Below the pieces are notes generated by a model. The model worked only from the letters and a program-made list of their open reading frames with translations, was not told where the DNA came from and did not search any database. From Trametopsis cervina (taxonomy: Eukaryota; Basidiomycota; Agaricomycetes; Polyporales; Irpicaceae), in the NCBI GenBank assembly GCA_022385755.1, contig MU278356.1, positions 480,589 through 544,588 of the forward strand: a stretch of DNA of 64,000 nucleotides, in the 5' to 3' direction. Numbering within the stretch: position 1 is the first letter of the stretch; each line of letters begins with the position of its first letter. Of this stretch, positions 10,065 through 20,080 are shown one piece after another. The position numbers and the translations under genes are program-made.

Positions 10065-10507
10065 TGTCGCCTCCTATCGATACTGGGTGCGCGCCCGCCC
10101 TCGACAACACTGCTTGCCATTCCCCCATCCCCTGCTTACCCTCTGACGGTAATTGGCGGTGGCTCGCGGCTTTGACGCTGCTCATCTTTGCCGCCGCCTC
10201 CCATCCCGAGTAGCGCACCCTCTGCCCCCATCAAGAGTGAGCGGCAATGCCCTCTGCCCTTACTCGCTTCCCATCAAGAATGAGTGGGGTCCCAGTCTGG
10301 ACCGCACTCTCTCCCTGCCTTACCGCTTCCATCAAGAATCAGTGGTCTGGACCGCCACCTTTCGTTGTCCCCTTCTCATTTCCCATCAAGAATGAGTAGG
10401 GGATACTCCATTGTTCCCTCCTCTCGCCGTCGAGCCCTACATCCTTGCTCAACACATTCAAAAAGTGTATTCTATGTAGTGTATGTACAATAAAAATAAA
10501 ACATTAC

Positions 10508-13344
10508 TTAGACATCCAATGCGGAGATGAAATCAACCAGATGCCCAAGGGTGTCCTGCTCCTCATCACCCTCCAGAACATCTACGTCGTCATCACGGTT
10601 GGCTTCGTCAAGGTCAGGAACGGGGCCAGCTGCCTCATCAAGAACGACCGGTATCAAGCCGACGCGAACGTCCGTACCTTTGATGCCGGTGAACCCTTGA
10701 AGTCGGTACACTTCATACACACGGCCAAGAAGATGATCATTCATCCTGCCACGCCGCTCGGCGAATTCCTTCACGGGCCCGAGGAGTGGGTCATTCGCAG
10801 CTTGAAGGCGAGCGCACGTTTGATTGAAAAGGACGCGCTCGTCGCGAATGGCTGTATGGAGACGTCGGACTTCCACATTAAGGCGGTCGATCTCTTCACG
10901 AGTGTGGCGTATCCGGTGGCGCATCTTCATCACCGCGCGCACTGCGGACTTGGTCCATTGGAGGTCGCAAACATCATTACGTGTGTTTTGCAGAAGGGCA
11001 AACTGCTCCAGAAACTGGTACCCGCCAATCTCGGACCAGTTGAGGGGGGGATGTGGGGGATCAAGAGCAGCAGCAGCGGTGTTGTAGGAGGCGATCGCCT
11101 GCTGGATCGCCTTGGAGCGCGTTTGGAGGGACTTGGAGATGTGCGTCCGCATCTTATACCCTGTAGCGCATGTAAGTACAGGCTGTATTTGATAGAAAAA
11201 CTTCTCACCTGTCTGAGCGACATTCATTCTCTGGAGCTCGAATAGACGTTGAGTAACAAGCTTTTGGAGCTTGTTGAGGGTGCGGTGATATTGCCGCTCC
11301 TTGATGTACTTGATCGCGGCCAGGTATTCCGGGGTCAAGGGCGTCCAACGAACCGCGATCCCCATCTGCAACTCGAGCGCGCAAACATCGGCATACACGC
11401 GATCATAACGTTCGTTTGCATGACGATGCTCGGTTTCGACCCGGCGGGTTGTGGACTGATCCCGGTTGTATGCAGGGCCTCCTGTGGGAAGGTATGAAAG
11501 GAACCGTGTGTTTGCTTGCGCTCGCTTCGATTCAAGCTCCCGCAAGTCTTGCAGCCGTTCAACGTATGCGATAGCATGGACGTCGTGTGGATCCTCCTGT
11601 CCTAAGTGTGAGAAAAACGCAGCTTCGTCGGCTTCCCATTGATCGAGATCGACCTCCGTAATTCCGAGGGACTGTAAGGCCTCGTTGAATGCAGCGGCGT
11701 CGTGGTGGATGATCTCAAGGGCCTGCTTGTAATTGTTGAGGATGAAGGTACCGCTGTTGAGATGCTTGTTTTCGTCAATTTGGCGAAGGAAAGCTTCAAT
11801 GAAGAGGCGGCGGCGGTACGGCGAAGCATAGCGAGTGACGGAAGCAAGCGCATTTGTAAGGCTGAATAACCGTTCCATTGTTTCAAGATCCTCGAGGCCG
11901 GCCCCAGGGATGATGTTGGGGTGATATTCAAGCTGGCAGGCGTAACAGTGTGAATACCCGTGGAATGCACAGACACAAAAGCGTCCGCCTGAGGCCGCAA
12001 ATGCTGGCCCCAACGAGCTGCGTTCGGTCGTCGTGTCGAAGCTACAACCTACATCGTATCCAAGGAGGACTTGCTTGGAGGTCTCGAGCACCTTGGCTAC
12101 GATTGCGAGCGGGTATTTGGCCCTGATGTGAGGCGATGAGTTACGAAGGCACAACGAAGCAGATTTGAACTTACAGCTCGCCGCTACACACCATGTCGAT
12201 GACCCATAAGAAAAAGCCGTGCCGACAGGCTGCGGCAAAGATCCCGGCCTCGTCGAAGATCGCCCACATCTTCTTGCGTTCCTCCTTCGCTGCACTCTTC
12301 CAGTTCTTGACACACAGTGCAAGCTTGCGGCGACGGGCCTCCCGCGCATCATTATTTGGGGCACCTTGTGTCTCGGAGGGTTGCAGGCCGTCGGTCGGGT
12401 CGCCTTCCGTGTTTGTACCGGCAGCGTCGTTGTCACTCTCGTCATCTGAGTCTAGTCTGTTGTGTTTGACGGTTGGCCCCTTGGAGATCTTTCCGTGGAC
12501 TTCATTGGCGAATCGATTCACGAAGCTGGAAGGAATGAAGTAGTCGCTGTCTTCGAGGGAACGGGTGTCTGCGGCTGTACGGTGAGTGGCAGTGGCCATG
12601 CGTTTGAGGCTGTTGTTCCCATCCATTGCGATTAGTCGTCCAAAACGCAGAGGGGGTTCGTCCTCGAGCTGAATGGCAGAGTGTACATGAGTATATGCGG
12701 TTAAGAAAGCAAGGCAGTACTTACCTCGTAGCAACACGCCCTGCACGCGTTTTTAACCCTCCAATCCGGTGCTCCCCACCCCAGGACCTCGTAGACTTGC
12801 TTGTGAACATTACGAGTGATCCGTAGGTACACCTCGAATGTGTCCGCAAATACTTCACGAATGTGACGACGGTATGGTTTCTAGACACTGTGAGTTACGG
12901 CGCACAACCTGATAATCTATCAGTACTTACATTATAATAATCACAAACAACCTTCGCGAATGCTTCTATACTGTAAGATGGCTTGCGTTGGCGAAGGCGG
13001 TAGAGCAATTCGAGAGTGCTGACAGAGACAGCGATGATAGGTCGAGTGGGGGATTTGACAATAAAACCATGGCGCATAAGGTCCACGGCAGGGGAGGTAC
13101 TGTCTGCTCGGCGTTGACAAGTGAAGTTATCAGTAAGGGTAAAGATGTTGTACGTATCTACCGTATAAGCGTATGTTTCGAGCGGCACCTCGGCTTGCTC
13201 AGGCCGTGGCTGGGCCTCGCTCACTTGCTCGGGGACAATAGCGTCGTCACATGCGCGATATTTCCAGCGGACAAACTCCTCAGTCATCAAGTCGATGACT
13301 TTCCCCCACGCCTCTTGTTGACGAGTCACTTTCGTCCTCCAAGT
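10508..13344 (-). pseudogene. KDZ-family transposase, CxC cluster plus RNase H-like catalytic domain (5' end displaced)
   Basis: Multi-exon minus-strand gene with an open frame from the B junction to its end at 10,508. It opens with RTKVTRQQEAWGKV and continues to FVRWKYRACDD. An exon at about 12,742-12,882 (KPYRRHIREVF onward) ends in the cysteine cluster VKNACRACCYE. The catalytic domain follows with IAMDGNNSLKR (first Asp), LLGYDVGCSFDTT (second Asp) and GLEDLETMERLFSLTN (candidate Glu), the layout of Kyakuja-Dileera-Zisupton transposases. The C-terminus is a long helical part and an acidic tail ending GHLVDFISALDV. I see no stop or frameshift in this part. It is classed as a pseudogene only because its first exons are 7 kb away on the other strand (5,508-6,053). 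Confidence 0.85.
13339..13344. other. CCAAGT hexamer at the left border of element B
   Basis: CCAAGT lies directly before TACGATTCC of B. The same hexamer follows B at 16,055-16,060. Its complement ACTTGG precedes A at 6,048-6,053. The hexamer also occurs at 8,775-8,780 (as ACTTGG, ten bases beyond the A terminus) and at 16,128-16,133. This pattern fits a 6-bp target duplication or a strong target preference. Confidence 0.6.
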
Positions 13345-14466
13345 TACGATTCCTGAGGTACGAAGAAAAGAATCGTTCCAGTAACGTCTGGCATATTGGG
13401 GTTCTGCGAGATGTGACGCTTTTTGTCCCCAATGCGTGGGAATTTTGTTTGAATACACTTTTATATGTGTCTTTTGTTATCATATTGTATGCTTTTGATG
13501 GCATTAGTAGCAGTTATTGACTCATTACCATTTTCTGTAGTTGGGCGCTTATTTGAGACTACAAAACTTCCTCGATTTTTACAGCCTCCCCATCCCAAAG
13601 TTTCCCAGTAATGTGTATATCCACATGTAGCCATGACATTAGGCTACACTGTGGTCACCTTTATTAAGGAAACTATGCAGAATTGAGAGCAGAAAGTGAG
13701 AAACACATATGTCCTTTTTGGGAAATAAGCGCCCAACTTTGATGGGACCCGGTTTGGCTTATAAAACATTTATATTAAAGAGCCCCTCTCATTTGAAGCA
13801 TATTTCATGCCTCAGTGCTGTTCTATAGACTTTGGAAACTTATATTGCCTATGCTTTTCGAGTATTTTGTGTTTTCTGAACTTAATAATGCAGCTACAGC
13901 AATGCTGTGCATGGTGGGAGGATCAGATTAGATAAGCGCACACCTTCCATTTTGGGAAGGTAAACTCTCACAGTCTGTCTATACCTGTATATGTATGGCC
14001 TTTGCTTAATACATAATATATGAGGGCCAAATGACATCTCAGGTACATGCTGATGTGCATTACATAATATATTTTGATTTTAGCAGATTTTAATACATTT
14101 TATTCAGCTTTGTATAAGTCATTCTGTACATTTTCCAGCAAAAGAAGACAGTTTTTGAGATCACATGATCGTGGGAAAGTCATGTGACTGTGTGAGCGGG
14201 GGTTTCCAATTCTTCCTGATTTTCTGAAGATTTTTCCAGATTTTTCCAGATTTTATTGGTGGCTCTACAGCTGATTTTAGCGAAAACAGCCAAAAAGGGC
14301 CAAATAAAGCCTTGCCACCAACAATGCTGGCCAATCAGAGCAGCCTCAGTAAGCAGAAAGTAAGCAGAATTACCTCATATTTAGACAGAAACGATTAGCG
14401 CACAAGTTAAACTAGAAATGTGAGAAAGAGAGCTTATCTAAAACACAATCCGGCCCAAGGGAAAAA

Positions 14467-14538
14467 GGGCCTGCAGAGGAATTGAACCAGCAGCAGATAA
14501 TTGCAAAGCCAACACTTATACCACTACACCATCAGGGC
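14467..14538 (-). other. tRNA-like module 2 in element B
   Basis: Inverted copy of 7,570-7,641, with the same A box, B box and T-run. Confidence 0.65.
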
Positions 14539-14752
14539 ATGTTGAGAAATGTTACAGATCTAATCCAGTATCCACAGATTAGTTTAGACACTATGTGGTT
14601 CAGCAAAAGTGCACCATGGGCAACATCAGCTCTAAGCCAATCAGGACACTGCAAGGAAGCATGATTAACCAACGAACAGAGGAGTAATTTTAGACGCCCA
14701 TTTACTCGAAAGTTAAAGACATAATATTGCTGACACTCAATGGAAGCAAATT

Positions 14753-14824
14753 TGCCACCGGCAGAGATTGAACCCAAGGCTTTCAGTAGTAAAATGAACA
14801 ACACTACCACTAAGCTACCAAGGC
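14753..14824 (-). other. tRNA-like module 1 in element B
   Basis: Inverted copy of 7,284-7,355, with the same A and B boxes. Confidence 0.65.
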
Positions 14825-14979
14825 ATATATCATTACTATTTGCTTTAATACAGTATACCATGAAGCATTGTCAAAGTTCAATAGAAATATCATGAAGTAA
14901 GTAAATACAAGTTGCTAAAGACTAATATCATTTTGTTACCTGATAACAAATATTTATTCCTGAGTCAACAGACATTGCT

Positions 14980-15240
14980 ACTGAACTGTGAATTGATAAT
15001 AAGGAGTTGTTATTGATTAAGTAGAAGTTGTTAGTGGGTAAGTAAAGTGTGTTACCAAGTAAGTAAATATTGTTATCAAGTAGATAAAGATTTTCACTGA
15101 GTAAGTAAATATTGTTACCAAGTAAGTAGACATTGTTACTGGGTAAGTAACATTGGTTACTAAGTGAATACAATTGGTTACAAATAAGTGAATGGGGTAA
15201 GTAACATTTGTTACTGGATAAGCAATGCTTACTGACCAAA
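14980..15240. repeat. 21-bp minisatellite inside element B
   Basis: Inverted copy of the array at 6,870-7,130 (units like TTGTTACCAAGTAAGTAAATA). Confidence 0.85.
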
Positions 15241-16060
15241 ATAGGCGCCCATATTTGACCTCTCCAGAAGGTACCCATGGTATACTACACCCTGTTAGTA
15301 TCAACACTAACAGTATGGCTTAAAAATGGAAGTCTCTAGAGCTAAAATAAACTTGCCCAAATGCGGAAATATGGCTTCAATTTCGATGTTTTGGCAGTAT
15401 TTTGCACTTTCTGAGCTCAATAATGCAGCTACAGCAAAACTGTTTACAGTAATGACATCAGATTAGCTAAGCGGACGTTTTCCACATTTGGAAGTGGGTT
15501 TCCCACGATCTATAATTTAACTGTAGATCCTTAAATAAAATCCAGAAAAATCTAGAAAAATCACTTTAAATTCTGGACAGCCTATAGAGCCATTTATACA
15601 TCTTCATTTGCACCTCTAATGTTATGACACTCTTAAAATCCGATGTTTTGGCCATATTTTGTACTTTTTGAGCTTAATAATATAACTACAGTAAAACTGT
15701 TTGTAGTAGTGACATCAGATTACATAAGTACACATTTTCCACATTGGGAAGTCTTTTCCCACACCATATAAATTGAAAGTAAAGTCTTAAATCAAGTTCA
15801 AAAAATTATCATAAATTTTAAACAGTCTTCAAAGTCCTTTATGAGTTATAGTTGTGTGACCTTTCAAATTACTTTGATAGTGGGTAACAACATTATATGA
15901 AGTGTGTTTTTTCACTATCAGATCATTTGAGTCCATGAAAAAAGCAGAAAAGTTGCTGCTTTCTAAATAAAACCAGTTGCTTGATGTATTGCATATATTT
16001 TAGAACATATAAAGACCTCAGGAATCGTAACCTGCCACTTGCTGGCCTGCTCACCCAAGT

Positions 16061-16127
16061 ATGTTGTATATATTTAAGACATGTAAAGGCCTCAGGAATC
16101 GTAACCTGCCGCTTGCCGGCCTGCTCA
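16061..16127 (-). mobile_element. Terminal fragment of element E/D
   Basis: Holds CCTCAGGAATCGTAA (16,090-16,104) and the extension CCTGCCGCTTGCCGGCCTGC. It is a diverged version of the end of B just before it (16,016-16,054). Placed after the inverted 8,765-9,385 segment, with B removed at CCAAGT, it completes the right end of E/D. It is followed by CCAAGT and then the interior of element C. Confidence 0.65.
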
Positions 16128-16133
16128 CCAAGT

Positions 16134-17946
16134 TTGCTGTAGCTATATTATTAAGCTCAGAAAGTGGAAAGCAATACCAAAACATCAGATTTTAGAGGGC
16201 ATCACAACTCTAGAGGTGCAAATGAAGATACATAAATGGCTCTATAGGCTGTGCAAAATCTAATGTGATTTTTACAGATTTTTCTGAATTTTATTAAAGG
16301 CTCTACAGTCAAATTATGGACCGCGGGAAACTCAACTCCCAAAGGGGAAAACGTCCGCTTATGTAATCTGATGTCACTAGTACAAACAGTTTTGCTGTAG
16401 CTGCATTATTGAGCTCAGAAACTGCAAAATACTGCCAAAACATCAAAATTGAGAGCCATATTTCCGCATTTGGGCAAGTTTATTTTAGCTCTAGAGACTT
16501 CAATTTGGAAGCTATACTGTTAGTGTTGATACTAACAGGGTTTACTATATCATGGGTACCTCCTAGAGTGGTCGGATATGGGTGCTCAATCTGGTAAGTA
16601 ATCATTACTTACTCAGTAACAAATGTTAATTACTTAGTAACAATGTCTACTTACTTGGTAATAAGTATTATTTACTTGATAACAATTATTAGTTACCCAG
16701 TAATAATAATACTTACTCAGTAACGACTCTTACTTACTCTATAACAACTTCTATTTACTGACTGGGGCAGTATTTGAAATGCATAAGCAGCCATTATGCA
16801 TATTGGAGCAGTTACAGGGCGTCTACTGTTATCTGTCAAAAAACTGTCAAAGCTGCTTACATTCAGCCTGCTGATTGGCTTAGGGCTCATGTAGCACATG
16901 GTGCGCATTTTTGGCGCCTAATTTGGCGCACAGTCACGTGTCCGCTCAGAGCGGCCTGTAGCACTGACCGGCCTTTGTTTGGCTCTTGTTTGGCTTCTTT
17001 TTGGGGTGTTTTCGCTAAAATCAGCTGTAGAGGCTTCAATAAAATCCGGACAAATCTGGAAAAATCACCAGAAATTGTGAAAGACTAAGCAACCACCTCA
17101 CACATTGACACGTGACATTCCCACGGTCATGTGATCCTGCAAAATGTGTTCTTTTACTGAAAAATGTCCAGAATGTCTCATTGAGAGCTTAATAAAATGT
17201 ACCAAAATGCGGTAAAATCAGAATACATTATGTAATACATTTAGGCATATGTCTGAGATGTTGAATGGCTGTTCTAGCTTGAGTATTGAGTGAAAGGCAT
17301 ACATGTAAAGGTGTAGACAGACCGTGGGAGTGTACCTTCCCAAAATGGAAGGTGTTTGCTTATCTAATCTGACCCTCCCACCATCCACGGCATTGCTGTA
17401 GCTGCATTATTAAGCTCAGAAAACACAAAATACTTGAAAAACATCGATAATGCAAGTTTTCAAAGCCAATAAAACAACACTGAGGCATGGAATATACTTC
17501 AAATGAGGGGGGCTCTTAGCTAGAAGTGTTTTATGAGCCAAACCGGAGCCCATCAAAGTGGGCGCTTATTTCCCAAAAAGGGCATATGTGTTTCTCATCT
17601 TCTGCTCTCAATTCTGCATGGTTTCCTTAATAAAGATGACCACAGTGTAGCCCAATGTCATAACTACATGCTGATATACAATTTGCTGAGAAACTCTGAC
17701 ATGGGGAGGCTGTAAAAATCGAGGAAGTTTTGTAATCTCAAATAAGCGCTCAACTACACAAATTGCTAATGAGTCAATAACTACTACTAATGCCATCAAA
17801 ACCATACAAAATGTTAACATAATAAGCTTATAAAAGTGTATTCCAATCAAAATTCCCACGCATAGGGACAAAAATGTCACTGTCGCAAGATGTCAAGGTG
17901 CCAAGTGTTATTGGAACGATTCTACTTCGTACCTCAGGAATCGTAA
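16134..17946 (+). mobile_element. AT-rich element C, older family member interrupted on its left
   Basis: Diverged relative of A in the plus orientation. It has the repeated module (16,320 and 17,330), the GTTAGTGTTGATACTAACAG segment near 16,520, a short minisatellite (16,600-16,755) and the right terminus CCTCAGGAATCGTAA (17,932-17,946). Its left part was separated by insertion of E/D at 16,128. The right terminus abuts the Copia polyprotein exactly where reverse transcriptase should continue, so C inserted into the retrotransposon. Confidence 0.75.
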
Positions 17947-20080
17947 ATGTGTAGTACAAATTTGAATCCTACTGGCCACTTTCCTGGAGGCAAGCACTCC
18001 ACTTCTTCATATACACCTTTCGCCTGAAGTGCCTCCAACTCCTCATATATGGCAGCAAGCCATTGGGACCAGTATGCGCTGCGTTGTGCCTCGGCTACAG
18101 TGAGCGGATCAGTAGCGTCTGTGTCGTTGATGGGAGCAGTAGGGTTGGCGCTGTTGAGGTTCCGTTCAGCATCTTCGATAGCAGCAAGTGCGTGTGCTGG
18201 GTCGTCGACGGTTACTATAGCCTCTGCGTTGAGTGCGAGGGCAGACAGCAGTGCAGTATACACACGCAGCCCCCCCTTGTCCGAGTACTCCACGTTGTCT
18301 GTCTTGTACCGTGCAGGTATGCAGGGCACCCGCAGACGTAGAACACGACGGGCAACAAGCTTGGGGGGAGTGATACTGTAGAGCACGTGATGAAGGCACG
18401 GCAGAGTAGAAACAGCACGATAGAGGCACGCAAAACACGAAGGCAATATGTACACGTCAGGTGTGGTAAGGGGCTCAGGAGGCAACAAAGGCTCCTCCCG
18501 GCCAAGGGAATCGGATGGCAGCACTACCTCGGGAATGCCAGCAGGCAGCGACTGCTCATCAGGCAGAGAAGGGGATGACAGTGGTGGTAGTTCGTCGACA
18601 GGCAATACATCGGCAGACTGCTCAGCACGGTCAGAAAACCGGCTGTCCTCATCCATTAGGATGTCGTCCCATAAGGCAGTATTGGCAGGCGCAGGCGCAG
18701 AGGTAGGGATAGGAAGATTGTGGAAGACAACGTCACGTCGAACATGAATGGCGTACGCATGAGGGAACCAAATGAGGTAGCCCTTGGCATCACGTGCATA
18801 GCCGAGGAAGCGGCCCAATTTACCACGCGGTTCTAATTTTGGAAGGTCACTGGAGGTGGTTTTGCGAGCATGCCGAAAGGGCGTAGGTGTGAGACATCAG
18901 CCTTGCGGCCGAATAAGAGTTCGAAAGGCGTGACATCAGGAGGCAGGGCCGAATGTGGGACACGGTTCTTTGTGTGAGCAGCAGCCTGGACAGCAAGCGG
19001 CCAGAAATAGTGGAAGGTGTTGCCATCAAGAAGCATTGCACGAGCCATGGCAGCGAGGGTGCAGTTGGTGCGCTCGGCGACGCCGTTTTGAGGGGATGCG
19101 TCTGGTATGATCTTCTCGTACTGGATGCCTTGTTGGGTACAGTATTCAGCAAAGCGGCCCTTGACATACTCGGGAGCATTGTCGACACGCAGGACAGAGA
19201 TTTTGTGGGATGTATAGCGTTCCATAGCGGCCTGGAACTCTAGGAAGCGGTCGAAGGCCTCGGATTTGTGCTTAAGGAAGAAGACAGAGATGTAGCGAGA
19301 GAAACAGTCAATGAAGAGAATGAAGTATTTTAGGCTGCTATAGGAGTTTGGAAGAGGGCCGCAGATATCAGAATGAACACGAAAGAGAAGACGGTCGGCC
19401 CGGAGATCAGACGTTTTGGGAAAGGGCAGGCGCACAATATTTGCTCGCGCGCACACAGAACAGCCGCGGTGGACAGAGTGGTCCTGTTGAGTGCCCACGA
19501 CTGCACAAGACAGCCCTTTTACGCCTATATGGCCAAGGAGGCGATGCCAAAATCCACACTGTCAGGTGGAGGAGGTATCACATCCTTGCTAGGTGCAGAG
19601 GTGGCGTAGACCACAGGAGAACTGAGACGGTCCAGTAACCGATGAGGAGCAGTGGGAGGAGACACCGGAAAGGTCACAACAGTGGGCGGAGGGACCTGAG
19701 GCTGCATGTGGAGGAGGTATATGTTGTTGGGCAGCAGCTCCCCACTAACGAGCAGGTTCTCACAGTGGATCAGTGTGATCTGCCCATTCTTGGTGTGACT
19801 GGATACACCATGGTGCGCAAGACAGCCCTGTGAGACGAGGTTGATTCGGGCGGAGGATACATGGAGGACGTTGGATAAGCTGATGGTGGCCGGTACACCA
19901 TGGCAAATGGCCATAAGGAGGATTTTTCCGGTGCCAACAGCACTGGTAGCATGCTGCGAGTCAAAACCATGTACCTGGAGGGGTGGGGTAGGTTGGTAAT
20001 CGTAGAACAAGCAGCGGTCAAAGAAGATGTGCCGCATAGCCCCAGAGTTGTGGTAGCACAGCGAAGAAGGGGGTGTCGTC
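17947..20080 (-). pseudogene. Copia retrotransposon pol fragment: protease, GAG-pre-integrase, integrase, start of RT
   Basis: Read from high to low coordinates. The protease motif region reads CYHNSGAMRHIFFD where DSGA(T) is expected. It is followed by a Copia-type GFDSQHATSAVGTG segment and the pre-integrase spacer. The integrase has CSVCARANI, HSDICGPLP (first Asp), LRVDNAPEY (second Asp) and SPQNGVAERTN (Glu), then FELLFGRKADVSHLRPFG. A frameshift near 18,850 precedes RGKLGRFLGYA. The frame ends at the RT entry (GKWPVGFKFVLH) where element C begins. There is at least one further frame break near 19,500. The copy is dead: catalytic Asp replaced, frames broken, RT and RNase H absent. Confidence 0.85.

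Larger units (their letters stand above)
9386..13344. mobile_element. KDZ transposon, right portion (inverted)
   Basis: Terminal repeat, subterminal GC-rich repeats (to about 10,400), then the transposase catalytic exons on the minus strand up to CCAAGT (13,339-13,344), where element B begins. This is the inverted complement of the portion at 661-6,053. The inversion breakpoints must lie within the matching copies A and B. Confidence 0.75.
13345..16054 (-). mobile_element. AT-rich non-coding transposon B, inverted twin of A
   Basis: Starts TACGATTCCTGAGG (13,345-13,358). The inner right motif CCTCAGGAATCGTAA ends at 16,030, and the shared extension CCTGCCACTTGCTGGCCTGC... runs to 16,054. Base p of A matches base 22,108-p here from 6,048 to about 8,766, including the minisatellite, both tRNA-like modules and all long open frames. 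Such identity over 2.7 kb implies either very recent duplication or conversion between the two arms. The pair is the substrate for the inferred inversion of 8,767-13,341. Confidence 0.85.

Noticed and set aside
10445..11245. 266-residue plus-strand open frame
   Set aside because: It is the antisense shadow of the KDZ transposase C-terminal exons.
13459..16054. A CRISPR-like array in the repeat-rich element
   Set aside because: Repeats are imperfect, directly tandem and eukaryotic; no repeat-spacer pattern.
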